A stretch of DNA of 64,000 nucleotides, taken from positions 310,001-374,000 of the forward strand of contig CAJTXO010000001.1 of assembly GCA_910583555.1 (NCBI GenBank). Reading direction: 5' to 3'. The stretch comes from an uncultured Eubacterium sp. GTDB taxonomy: Bacteria; Bacillota; Clostridia; Lachnospirales; Lachnospiraceae. The notes below the pieces were generated by a model, which was given only the letters and a program-made list of their open reading frames with translations, made no database searches and was not told the origin of the DNA. Made by a program: the position numbers and the translations under genes. How positions within the stretch are numbered: position 1 is the first letter of the stretch; every line of letters begins with the position of its first letter. Shown here piece after piece: positions 16,666 through 24,389 of this stretch.

Positions 16666-17460
16666 TCAAAACAATTCATCCAACAAAATATAATACCGTA
16701 TCTTCTCCCAATCCGGCTCAACCCCCAGTTCCCGAAAGAGCTGCCGATCATCATACTCCGAACACACCGCATCGAAACGCTTCCCATATCTCCCGCTGTA
16801 ATTATGCGATAAACTCCTGTAGCAGATCGCAATATCGCACCACTTGTCGGCAATCCCCGTTTTTCCTAAATCAATAAAACCTGTGACCTCATCCTTGTGG
16901 CCAAAAATATTAGGCAGGCAATAATCCCCATGTGATAACGCCAGCTCCTCCTCCGGCCTGTTTTCATATAGCCATGCCAGCAATTCCTCCGGATCCCGAA
17001 AACCATCCTCGCCAAACGTATCCGGCTCCACATTTTCCATATCAACCAGTCCGTGTTCGATATTATATCGCGCCATTTCCAGTTTTCGCATCAGCGTTTG
17101 ATCCGAGGGGCAATCGGAAATATCCACACTCCACAACCTCTTCAGCCCCTCTGCCAGAAGCTTACATAAAACAGTCGGATGACTCATATACTCGCGGGCA
17201 CATGCCATCTGCCCCTCACATTTACTCATTAACAGATACGACTTCCCCTCGTAACCCTCGCAGGCACGGATGCGCGGAACCGGCAGCTTCCCCTGGAGAA
17301 ACCGCATCATCCGGACCTCATTCTCCGCTTCCTCCGCATCTTCCTGTACTTTCAAAACCTGATCGCCAAAGAGGAAAATGGACGCTCCGGACATTCCGAT
17401 CTCGTCCCGCTCATACGGCTCGTCTGTAACCATACTACGTATTTTTTCCGGTAAGATCAT
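16666..17460 (-). CDS. APH(3')-like aminoglycoside phosphotransferase
   Basis: 264 residues from ATG 17460, which has GGAG 8 nt upstream; an in-frame ATG at 17484 lacks a good site. It matches APH(3') in layout and key residues: GKLPVPRI, the catalytic loop LSHGDYCLPNIF (HGDxxxxN), the metal Asp in GFIDLGKTG, ADKWCDIA, and the ending DWEKIRYYILLDELF, close to the end of APH(3')-IIIa. The enzyme should phosphorylate a 3'-hydroxyl, possibly of kanamycin-like drugs. No mobile element is adjacent, so it is probably an intrinsic chromosomal homologue whose real substrate is unknown. Confidence 0.85.
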   Translation of the reverse strand: MILPEKIRSMVTDEPYERDEIGMSGASIFLFGDQVLKVQEDAEEAENEVRMMRFLQGKLPVPRIRACEGYEGKSYLLMSKCEGQMACAREYMSHPTVLCKLLAEGLKRLWSVDISDCPSDQTLMRKLEMARYNIEHGLVDMENVEPDTFGEDGFRDPEELLAWLYENRPEEELALSHGDYCLPNIFGHKDEVTGFIDLGKTGIADKWCDIAICYRSLSHNYSGRYGKRFDAVCSEYDDRQLFRELGVEPDWEKIRYYILLDELF

Positions 17461-17504
17461 TTCTTTCTCTCCATTTCCTTTCATATGTTCTGTCCCACCA
17501 ATAA

Positions 17505-18215
17505 CTAATGACCCGCCGGCACACGCTCCAGCATTCCCTTTTCCTTCGTCAGATCCGCATGAAGCAGATCGATAAATACGATAAAGAGCAGGATGGATGC
17601 TCCCCAGATCGCCCTGCCCGCAAAGCGGTTACACAACACAGTGCCCAAAACCGCTCCGACAACGAACGCCAAAAGCATCCCGCTATGACGGAGGGCCTTG
17701 CGGAAATATGCCGCATCGCCTTTTCGCAGCCAATTTACCAGGCTGATCCCTGTCTGACGCACATGATTGGTACAAAATGTGGTCGCCATGGGAATCCCCT
17801 CCGCCTGACGAAACGTATTGTACTGCATGGAACAGATAAAGTTGATCGCCACCTGCGAAACCTGAAACGGTACGCTTTCCGGCAGTAATCCCAACAGTAA
17901 TGTTACCAGCATCTCAATACCGACCAGAAGCGTATCCCATCGCACAAGCCCCGCTTTTTTCACTGAGCCAGGCAATACTTCTGATACTGCGGCACCAACC
18001 CCATATGCCGTGATCGGAATGATAAAATACGCGGCGCCTTTCCAGTCCCCATTTCCAACCGCCATCCCAAGCAGTACGATATTACCCGTTTGCGCGTTGC
18101 AGAAAACGCCGCCCCGGATACAATAGGTAAAAGCTCCGAGCAATCCTCCGCTCATCATCAGAAGATGAAACACCCTGCTTCTTTCGCATTCTAAAAAAGA
18201 CTGTTTTTCATGCAA
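17505..18215 (-). CDS. DUF1275 (YoaK-like) membrane protein
   Basis: 236 residues with about six hydrophobic segments. The start FHLLMMSGGLLGAFTYCIRG followed by AQTGNIVLLGMAVGNGDW is the signature of the DUF1275/YoaK family. NHVRQTGISLVNWLRKGD near residue 145 is also family-like. Function is unknown; some members are linked to small-molecule export. It lies between the kinase gene (about 45 nt) and the divergent blaI gene. Confidence 0.85.
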   Translation of the reverse strand: MHEKQSFLECERSRVFHLLMMSGGLLGAFTYCIRGGVFCNAQTGNIVLLGMAVGNGDWKGAAYFIIPITAYGVGAAVSEVLPGSVKKAGLVRWDTLLVGIEMLVTLLLGLLPESVPFQVSQVAINFICSMQYNTFRQAEGIPMATTFCTNHVRQTGISLVNWLRKGDAAYFRKALRHSGMLLAFVVGAVLGTVLCNRFAGRAIWGASILLFIVFIDLLHADLTKEKGMLERVPAGH

Positions 18216-18311
18216 ATGTAATCTCCCCTTTCCTCTTTCTTAAACTTAGCATAATTAAATGGAAACTGCAAGAGGTACGCCCTTATTTTTCAGGTAATGG
18301 CAGATCAAAGT

Positions 18312-18358
18312 TTGACACTATGGCATTTTCATATTATAATATATATTACATTCGTAAG
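18312..18358 (+). promoter_or_regulatory. blaI-blaR1 promoter with BlaI-type operator
   Basis: TTGACA (18312-18317), a 17-nt spacer and TATAAT (18335-18340): a consensus sigma-A promoter. The predicted start point falls in TTACATTCGTAAG (18346-18358), a one-mismatch copy of the BlaI site TACA-N2-TGTA. Two better copies flank the PBP gene promoter at 24.2 kb. BlaI should therefore repress its own operon. Confidence 0.75.
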
Positions 18359-18375
18359 AAACAGGAGGTGTCAAC

Positions 18376-18771
18376 GTGAAATCCCTGCCGCAAATTTCCG
18401 AAGCCGAATTTGAAGTTATGAAGATCATATGGAAACACGCTCCCATCAACACAAATGAAATTACCGAGATGTTGAGCAAAACCACCGCATGGAACCCAAA
18501 AACGATACACACGTTAATAAAGCGTCTTGTCAATAAAGGCGCCATTTCTTACGAAAAAGATGGCCGGGTATTCGTCTACACGCCCCGGATCAAAGAAGAC
18601 GAATACATCGAAAATGAAAGCAGTCATTTTCTAAAACGTTTTTACAACGGGGACATTACCCGTATGCTATCTTCCTTTATGGAAAACAATAAATTGTCAA
18701 AAGCCGAAATCAAGATTTTGCGCACGATGCTTTCATCTGACAAAAAAGACAGGGGGGATACACATGACTGA
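18376..18771 (+). CDS. blaI: BlaI/MecI family transcriptional repressor
   Basis: 131 residues. Winged-helix start ISEAEFEVMKIIWKHAPINTNEITEML, then the wing NPKTIHTLIKRLVNKGAISYEKDGRVFVYTP, both typical of BlaI/MecI. The C-terminal helices (residues about 75-125) form the dimer and contain FLKRFYNGDITRMLSSFMEN. It overlaps blaR1 by 8 bp. In known systems BlaR1 activates cleavage of the repressor and so induces a beta-lactamase or PBP gene; here the likely target is the PBP operon at 22.0-24.2 kb. Confidence 0.93.
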   Translation: MKSLPQISEAEFEVMKIIWKHAPINTNEITEMLSKTTAWNPKTIHTLIKRLVNKGAISYEKDGRVFVYTPRIKEDEYIENESSHFLKRFYNGDITRMLSSFMENNKLSKAEIKILRTMLSSDKKDRGDTHD

Positions 18772-20614
18772 ATTCATCGTTCGTTTTCTTATCTGTAACA
18801 TGGCGATATGTCTCATCATCGCCATTCTTCTTTTAGGTAGAACCGTGTGTAAATGTGTGCTGACCAAACGGGCGCAGTATCATTTGTGGTTTCTATTCCT
18901 CGGCCTGCTGCTGATTCCTTTTTTACCGGTTCCGCTTTTCGGTTTTTGCCCGTCCTTTTCATGGATACGTTATCTGCAGTCCACATTTTCTCTCTGCGGA
19001 TTTATGCAGACCGGGTTCCTTGCATCCGGATCTGACACTGGTACCGCCATCTCTCCAGACACTTCAGCCCTGACGACGAAAGAGTCAACGGACTGGATAA
19101 ATGATTTTGCCCTGTCTGTCCACAGGGAAATGCCCGCTCCCCTCTTTCTGATCCTTTGCGGGATCTGGCTGCTCGGAATTTTGGCTATGCTGCTCCTGAC
19201 AGCAAAATCCTGGCTGCGCCTGAACGTTATACGGAACTCGGCCCTCCCTGTGCAGCATGAGAAAACCCGTAAACTTTATGCCAAGTGCCTGGCGGAAATG
19301 AAGATCCAAAAAAATATCCCTGTTTTCAGCACCGCTTTTTTGAAATCCCCTGTGATCGTCGGCTGGCGAAAACCACAAATCTATCTGCCCATTCATCTGA
19401 TCTCGGACTACGACGAAGCACAGCTGCGCTATATGTTGTATCATGAACTACAGCACTACAAGCACCAGGACGCACTGATCAATCACTTCATTAACCTTGC
19501 AGCCGTGTTCTACTGGTTTAATCCTCTCGTCTGGTACGCGCTGAAAAAAATGCGCGAAGACCGGGAACTCGCATGTGACAGTTCGGTGCTCACCTTGTTA
19601 AAAGAAAATGAATACAAAGAATATGGTAATACCCTGATACATTTTGCGGAAAAACTATCGCTTCCCTCATTCCCGTTTGCCACCGGGATCAGCGGGACGA
19701 TGAAACAGATGGAACAACGCATCTCCAATATCTGCTCTTACCGGAAACCTTCTTTTCGAAAAAAACTGGCCAGCGCGGCATCCTTTCTTGTAATTTTCGC
19801 GCTGTCGTCCAGCCTGGCCCCGGCTCTTTCTACCTATGCGGCAAATGGTGATCACTATAACTGGAACACCGCTTCCCAACATGTTACCACCCTGGACTTA
19901 TCCTCCTATTTTGACGGATACGAGGGAAGCTTTGTTTTGTATACGGCAGAAACCGGCAGGTGGGACATATATGATCTGGAACAGGCGACATACCGTTCAT
20001 CGCCGGATTCCACTTACAAGATATATGACGCGCTGTTCGGACTGGATGCGCGCATCATCACGCCGGCCGCCACGCAGATCAAATGGAACGGGGAGCGCTA
20101 CCCCTTTGAACAATGGAACGCTGACCAGACACTTACTTCCGCGATGCAGGCTTCTGTCAACTGGTATTTCCAGTCCATCGACCGACAGTTGGGCACCGCC
20201 AGGATTGACAACTACTTGAAAAAAATCAAATACGGAAATGAAAATACAGCCGGAGGCCTGTCCTCTTACTGGATCGAATCCTCCCTCACGATCTCACCGG
20301 TCGAACAGGTTGAACTGCTGACAAAACTATTCCAAAACGGTTTTGACTTTGCGCCTGAACATATGAATACCGTGAAGGACTCCATCCTCCTCTCCTCCTG
20401 CGAACACGGGAATATTTACGGAAAAACCGGGACGGGACGCGTAGATGAAAAGGATATGAACGGATGGTTTGTCGGAGCAGTCGAAGCATCCGGAAAAACC
20501 TGCTTTTTTGCCACAAATATCCGCGCCGCCCATGATGCCGCCGGAAGCAGGGCAAGGGAGATCACGATGTCAGTCCTGTCCGATCTGGGCATCTGGGATC
20601 ATCCTTTCCTGTGA
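18764..20614 (+). CDS. blaR1: BlaR1-type beta-lactam sensor-transducer
   Basis: 616 residues. The N-terminal half has membrane segments (about 5-25, 35-55, 115-140 and 325-345) around an M56 zinc protease with HELQHYKHQD (HExxH, near residue 228). The C-terminal half (about 375-616) is a class D-like penicillin sensor: SPDSTYKIYDALFGL holds the acylated Ser of STYK, AMQASVNWY gives SxN, and NIYGKTGTG gives KTG. All expected catalytic residues are present, so it should sense beta-lactams. Its stop codon lies in the first copy of a 15-bp repeat that belongs to the convergent gene. Confidence 0.95.
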   Translation: MTEFIVRFLICNMAICLIIAILLLGRTVCKCVLTKRAQYHLWFLFLGLLLIPFLPVPLFGFCPSFSWIRYLQSTFSLCGFMQTGFLASGSDTGTAISPDTSALTTKESTDWINDFALSVHREMPAPLFLILCGIWLLGILAMLLLTAKSWLRLNVIRNSALPVQHEKTRKLYAKCLAEMKIQKNIPVFSTAFLKSPVIVGWRKPQIYLPIHLISDYDEAQLRYMLYHELQHYKHQDALINHFINLAAVFYWFNPLVWYALKKMREDRELACDSSVLTLLKENEYKEYGNTLIHFAEKLSLPSFPFATGISGTMKQMEQRISNICSYRKPSFRKKLASAASFLVIFALSSSLAPALSTYAANGDHYNWNTASQHVTTLDLSSYFDGYEGSFVLYTAETGRWDIYDLEQATYRSSPDSTYKIYDALFGLDARIITPAATQIKWNGERYPFEQWNADQTLTSAMQASVNWYFQSIDRQLGTARIDNYLKKIKYGNENTAGGLSSYWIESSLTISPVEQVELLTKLFQNGFDFAPEHMNTVKDSILLSSCEHGNIYGKTGTGRVDEKDMNGWFVGAVEASGKTCFFATNIRAAHDAAGSRAREITMSVLSDLGIWDHPFL

Positions 20615-22010
20615 CCCGCTTTTCCGCGACCCATTTTCCCACGACCTTCTTTCCCGCGACCCGCTTTCGTGCGACCCGTTTCGTGCGACCCACGCGGTAC
20701 TGGTAGGCTGGCAGATCACGGAGCACCTCCTCCTGTATCCGATTCCCGAGATACTTGAAACTCCCATCCTCTCCCAGCTTTATTTTTAATTTGTGGGTTA
20801 TGAGCACATCATCATTTAACACCATTTCGCATACTGCCGCTACAGTCAGCGTGTATGTCCCATCTTTATTTTTCTTCGTTTTTATTACCTCCGGAACCGA
20901 AGTGCCGAAAAAGCTAAGCGTATAATTATAATATCCCAGCCGGACCCAGTCATACGTTTTGCTTTTCTTATCATAACTTGCGTACTCCCGTATTTGTTCC
21001 GCTTTTATGGGGAGATATTCCATGATAAGTGTTTCAAACAGGTCTCTCGGTATTCCATCCGCGTACTTTTTTTCATTAAATTTTTTTTTATATTTCATCT
21101 CATACAAATATTCATACAGCCCGTTATAATCCAAGTCTTTCATATGGTTCCTGTCCCAATTTGAACTCAGCAGATTATTGCCCTGATATCCCAGGCCGGC
21201 CACGACTTTTCTCGTCATACTGCGGTTTTCACGGCTCATCGGTTTTACCCGGATCAGATGGCTTCCATCGACCATTTCCGATACTTCCGGATACTCGGGC
21301 ACACATAGTTCGTAGCAAAACCAGCCATGTTCTGTATAATTCCACTGTTTTATCCTGGTGAGGGACATGGATTCCATTTCCGGCTGATCATGTTCATCCC
21401 ACACGGCCCCTGTAGCAAACTGGTACATATCCTTACCGTCAAACATATATTTACTTCTTCCTATCCCACCGTCGGAACGGATCGTATAGAGGATCACGGT
21501 ACTCTGTTTTCCGTTCTTACAATTTTTCAGAAATCGCTCCACCTGTTTATGATTTTTCATGCCTGAGTACGATACATTCGCGCAGACCGCATCACCTGCC
21601 TGCTTTATCCTGTCCCGCATGACAAGAAGTGTCTGATCTGGCAGGATCACATTCGTCGCTTCTCCCTTGTCGGCAGATTTGTATATGTCAGAAATAAGAT
21701 CCATGATCTTGATACATTCGTCTGCCGCTTCCGTTTTCTCATCATCTCCAATCGGAAGGTCATACCCTTTTTTCCATTGTTCTTCCGCCTTCCGTTCACC
21801 CGATTTGTCTCGTTCAGATCCCAGCCCTGGCAGCCTGTTTTCCTCCACCTCGTCCCGCGGCGTAACGCCCTTCCGCATCACTGTCAGCCCCACCACAACT
21901 CCGATCACAATAATACCGGCTAATAACGCCCGAAATGTGATTCCTGTTTTCCTTTTTCGCCGTTTCAAAGACCTCACCTTCCTTTTTCCCCTGTCACACT
22001 CCTGATACAA
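20562..22010 (-). CDS. Membrane-anchored protein of the PBP operon with basic pentapeptide tail
   Basis: 482 residues from TTG 22010; a TTG at 21968 with AAGGAAGG before it is an alternative start. A basic N-terminus (KRRKRK), one membrane segment (about 27-45) and an external domain rich in Tyr and Lys follow. The outer region does not match a family I can name with certainty. The C-terminal end is five degenerate copies of (R/K/W)V(A/V/T)xK, giving a strongly basic tail. It starts 33 nt after the PBP gene and probably belongs to the same BlaI-controlled transcript. Its last 53 bases overlap blaR1 on the other strand. Confidence 0.7.
   Translation of the reverse strand: MYQECDRGKRKVRSLKRRKRKTGITFRALLAGIIVIGVVVGLTVMRKGVTPRDEVEENRLPGLGSERDKSGERKAEEQWKKGYDLPIGDDEKTEAADECIKIMDLISDIYKSADKGEATNVILPDQTLLVMRDRIKQAGDAVCANVSYSGMKNHKQVERFLKNCKNGKQSTVILYTIRSDGGIGRSKYMFDGKDMYQFATGAVWDEHDQPEMESMSLTRIKQWNYTEHGWFCYELCVPEYPEVSEMVDGSHLIRVKPMSRENRSMTRKVVAGLGYQGNNLLSSNWDRNHMKDLDYNGLYEYLYEMKYKKKFNEKKYADGIPRDLFETLIMEYLPIKAEQIREYASYDKKSKTYDWVRLGYYNYTLSFFGTSVPEVIKTKKNKDGTYTLTVAAVCEMVLNDDVLITHKLKIKLGEDGSFKYLGNRIQEEVLRDLPAYQYRVGRTKRVARKRVAGKKVVGKWVAEKRVTGKDDPRCPDRTGLTS
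20611..20697. repeat. Degenerate 15-bp tandem repeat
   Basis: About six copies of a unit close to GCGACCCGCTTTCCC on the plus strand, some with one base missing. On the minus strand the copies encode the basic pentapeptides at the end of the 482-aa protein; on the plus strand the first copy contains the blaR1 stop. This could be a slippage-prone site that varies between strains. Confidence 0.75.
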
Positions 22011-22043
22011 CTTCCGACATAGCTCCTGACAGAAGTTTGCACA

Positions 22044-24176
22044 TTATCGCTGTGAAACTTTCAGCCAGCTTTCTAACACCTCGCAATCCCGTGCCACCAC
22101 GTATCCACTTCCGCCCCTTCCCTTTACATCCTCCACCATACTGACCAGCAGGAACGGCCTTTTTGCTTCTTTGTCCGCGGTAAAAATAGCAAACCAGCCC
22201 AACTCTGTACCGGAAGTGTCTTTCTTATCTGCTTTAATTTCCGCTGTTCCGGTCTTACCTGCCAATACGATATCCTTTCTATGAGCCGCATACCCGGTTC
22301 CGTGTGGATCGTTTACCACTTTTTTCAGCCCGCTCAGCACAGTATCTGCCGTCGTTTCCGAAAAAGCCTGCAGCTTCCAGTATTTCGGTCTGGATTCTTC
22401 TTCCTGCACGATATGCGGTTTGATCACGCTGCCCCGATTGCAAAATGCGGAATAAATCGCTGCCAGGTGCACGGGATTGACCAAGACCTGCCCCTGCCCG
22501 TACCCGCTGTCTGCCAGCTGAATTTCTGTCTCAATCGTTTCCGTATTCGAATACCTGGAGTCAGCCATTGTGATATCAAACGGTAAATTTTCCCCGAACC
22601 CTAATTCCAATAACGATTTCTCCATCTGTTCCGCCCCGATTTTCAGGGCAGCCTTTGCAAAATAAATATTGTCTGAGTAGATCAGGGCATTTTGTAAAAT
22701 GACAGGTTTATACGTATGCAGCGTTGTGATCCGATACGCTCCCCATGAACTGTCCTTCCTCCAGCTCCGACCCTCGTCTCCAAAATCTTCTTCCGGATCT
22801 AACGCCCCGCTGTCCAGACCGATTGCTGCCGTGACCGGCTTAAACGAAGAACCCGGACACCATGTTTGGCGGAACCGGTTATAGAGCGGCTTTTTCTTAT
22901 CTTTGCTTAATTTCGTCCATTTTTTCGTTGATATTCCTATGATAAAGTCATTGTTATCATAAGACGGCGTACTCACAAGTGCCAGTACTTCCCCTGTGAA
23001 CGGATCCATGGCCACCGAACAGCTCTTATCTTTCCTGAACTGCTCATACAGGACCGTTTGGAGTTCGGAATCCAGCGTTACTTTTATATCATCTCCGTGT
23101 TTCACTTTCCTTTGCGCGATGACTTCCTTTTTCTCTCCGTCCGCATCCATAATGTAGATCCCACACCCGTCTTCTCCTTTTAATTCACGTTCAAATACAT
23201 GTTCCAGACCGCTTTTTCCCATGACGCTGTTTGCCGTATATCCTTCGCCTCTATGCTCTTCCAGATCCTCTGCCGTGACGTTCTGCACATAGCCGATTAC
23301 GTGCGCAGCCGCTTTGCCGAGCGGGTATTTGCGGATTTCGGTATCTGAGATCATCACTCCGGGAATCGCCAGTAATTTTTGCTGTCGTTCGTATTCTTTT
23401 TGGACCTCCTGATGGACTTCCTGATTGGACGTTTGCGAACGCAATTGTATCTCTTCTACATTTCGCAATATTTTTATTGGTACGAGCGAATCCTCTTTGA
23501 CCCACTTTGCTCTCAATTTCTTTTCTATTTCTTCCGGTTTCACTTCCAGAAGATCTGCTATTTTTTTCACGGCATGGTTCCTGTTTTCTAATTTGCCGGG
23601 GACGATCCCCACGGAAGATGCTTTGCCAAATCCTGCGAGCATCCGGTTATTGCGATCCACGATATTGCCTCTTTTCGCCGGTACTGTCTGAATGCGCACT
23701 TTATCTGCTGAGGCCAGGCCGGGAAGGATCAGGGAGTCTTTCCATAGCAGTTTATACCCTTCGTCACCTTTTACAAACCATGCCTCATTATCAAAACTGA
23801 CGCTGCCTGCGAGGGTGTCGAAAGAATTGTTATATTTTATACTGTTTCGTTCTTTATCGCAGGAAAGGATCGTAATTTTCATATTTTGAGTATCCATTCC
23901 TTCATAGATGGCAGAATTTCGTTTTATGAAATCTTCTCTGCTGATATGGGACGCGGCTTCTTCCGCCAGCATGGCATACATCGCTTCGTAATTGTGGTTT
24001 TGAACATACTCCATATAGGTGATGAGCAGCTCTTCCGGCTTTGTCCATGTTTGTTCTTGTCTGGGCAAAAAAATCAGAACCGCGGCGGCGGCACATATGG
24101 ATAGAGACATGAAAATGAATGCCGCTAATAAATGATTATGTTTTTTCTTTTTAAGTTCCTTGTTCTTTTTTCTCAT
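22044..24176 (-). CDS. MecA-like class B penicillin-binding protein (NTF2-like N-terminal domain)
   Basis: 710 residues. Membrane anchor (about 14-36), an NTF2-like MecA_N domain (about 45-150, with TYMEYVQNHNYEAMYAMLAE), a PBP dimerisation domain (about 160-345) and a transpeptidase domain. Active-site motifs are CPGSSFKP (SxxK, near residue 444), YSDN (SxN) and AGKTGTAE (KTG). This domain order is that of PBP2a of Staphylococcus and its clostridial and enterococcal relatives, which cross-link peptidoglycan when other PBPs are blocked. It stands opposite blaI-blaR1 and has two BlaI-type operators in its promoter, so induction by beta-lactams is likely. True low drug affinity cannot be read from sequence. 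Confidence 0.92.
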   Translation of the reverse strand: MRKKNKELKKKKHNHLLAAFIFMSLSICAAAAVLIFLPRQEQTWTKPEELLITYMEYVQNHNYEAMYAMLAEEAASHISREDFIKRNSAIYEGMDTQNMKITILSCDKERNSIKYNNSFDTLAGSVSFDNEAWFVKGDEGYKLLWKDSLILPGLASADKVRIQTVPAKRGNIVDRNNRMLAGFGKASSVGIVPGKLENRNHAVKKIADLLEVKPEEIEKKLRAKWVKEDSLVPIKILRNVEEIQLRSQTSNQEVHQEVQKEYERQQKLLAIPGVMISDTEIRKYPLGKAAAHVIGYVQNVTAEDLEEHRGEGYTANSVMGKSGLEHVFERELKGEDGCGIYIMDADGEKKEVIAQRKVKHGDDIKVTLDSELQTVLYEQFRKDKSCSVAMDPFTGEVLALVSTPSYDNNDFIIGISTKKWTKLSKDKKKPLYNRFRQTWCPGSSFKPVTAAIGLDSGALDPEEDFGDEGRSWRKDSSWGAYRITTLHTYKPVILQNALIYSDNIYFAKAALKIGAEQMEKSLLELGFGENLPFDITMADSRYSNTETIETEIQLADSGYGQGQVLVNPVHLAAIYSAFCNRGSVIKPHIVQEEESRPKYWKLQAFSETTADTVLSGLKKVVNDPHGTGYAAHRKDIVLAGKTGTAEIKADKKDTSGTELGWFAIFTADKEAKRPFLLVSMVEDVKGRGGSGYVVARDCEVLESWLKVSQR

Positions 24177-24228
24177 CAGGTTATTCCTCCCTCGTCTTTT
24201 GTTCTAACATATTCCATGAGTTTTAAAT

Positions 24229-24309
24229 CTTACAAATGTAAGAATTTGTTGTAAAAAAATATTTTCCCAGCCCTGATATAATATTACAACTGTAATAGAT
24301 AAAAGTCAA
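24229..24309 (-). promoter_or_regulatory. PBP promoter with two BlaI-type operators
   Basis: On the minus strand TTGACT (24309-24304), a 17-nt spacer and TAATAT (24286-24281). TTACAACTGTAA (24284-24295, plus-strand reading) overlaps the -10 and spacer. A second, perfect-armed CTTACA-AA-TGTAAG (24229-24242) lies about 30 bp inside the leader. Both fit TACA-N2-TGTA. Together with the copy at blaI they define a small regulon. Confidence 0.78.
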
Positions 24310-24386
24310 GAAAAATTTCCTAAAATCTTTAACTCTTCTCCATTCAAATAGCACTTTTTTGAGGGGCGGGATCATCGCCCCTTTTT
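24289..24386 (+). ncRNA. Candidate small RNA divergent from the PBP gene
   Basis: An extended -10 element, TGATATAAT (24274-24282), lies on the plus strand. The predicted start falls in the upstream BlaI operator. After about 75 nt without a good reading frame comes a GC hairpin with a T-run (24361-24386). The body is A/U-rich with C/U-rich patches (TTTCCT, CTTCTCC) of the sort that can pair with ribosome sites. There is no convincing -35. The idea that this is a BlaI-controlled small RNA is inference only. Confidence 0.3.
24361..24386 (+). terminator. Plus-strand intrinsic terminator
   Basis: GGGGCG, a 7-nt loop, CGCCCC and TTTTT. The T-run is on the plus-strand side only; read on the minus strand the stem is followed by TC and A residues, so it does not serve the MetRS-like gene whose stop is at 24390. 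No annotated plus-strand gene ends here. Confidence 0.6.
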
Positions 24387-24389
24387 CAC

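Noticed and set aside
16666..17460. Recently acquired aminoglycoside-resistance gene
   Set aside because: No flanking mobile element, and composition like its neighbours; more likely an intrinsic homologue.
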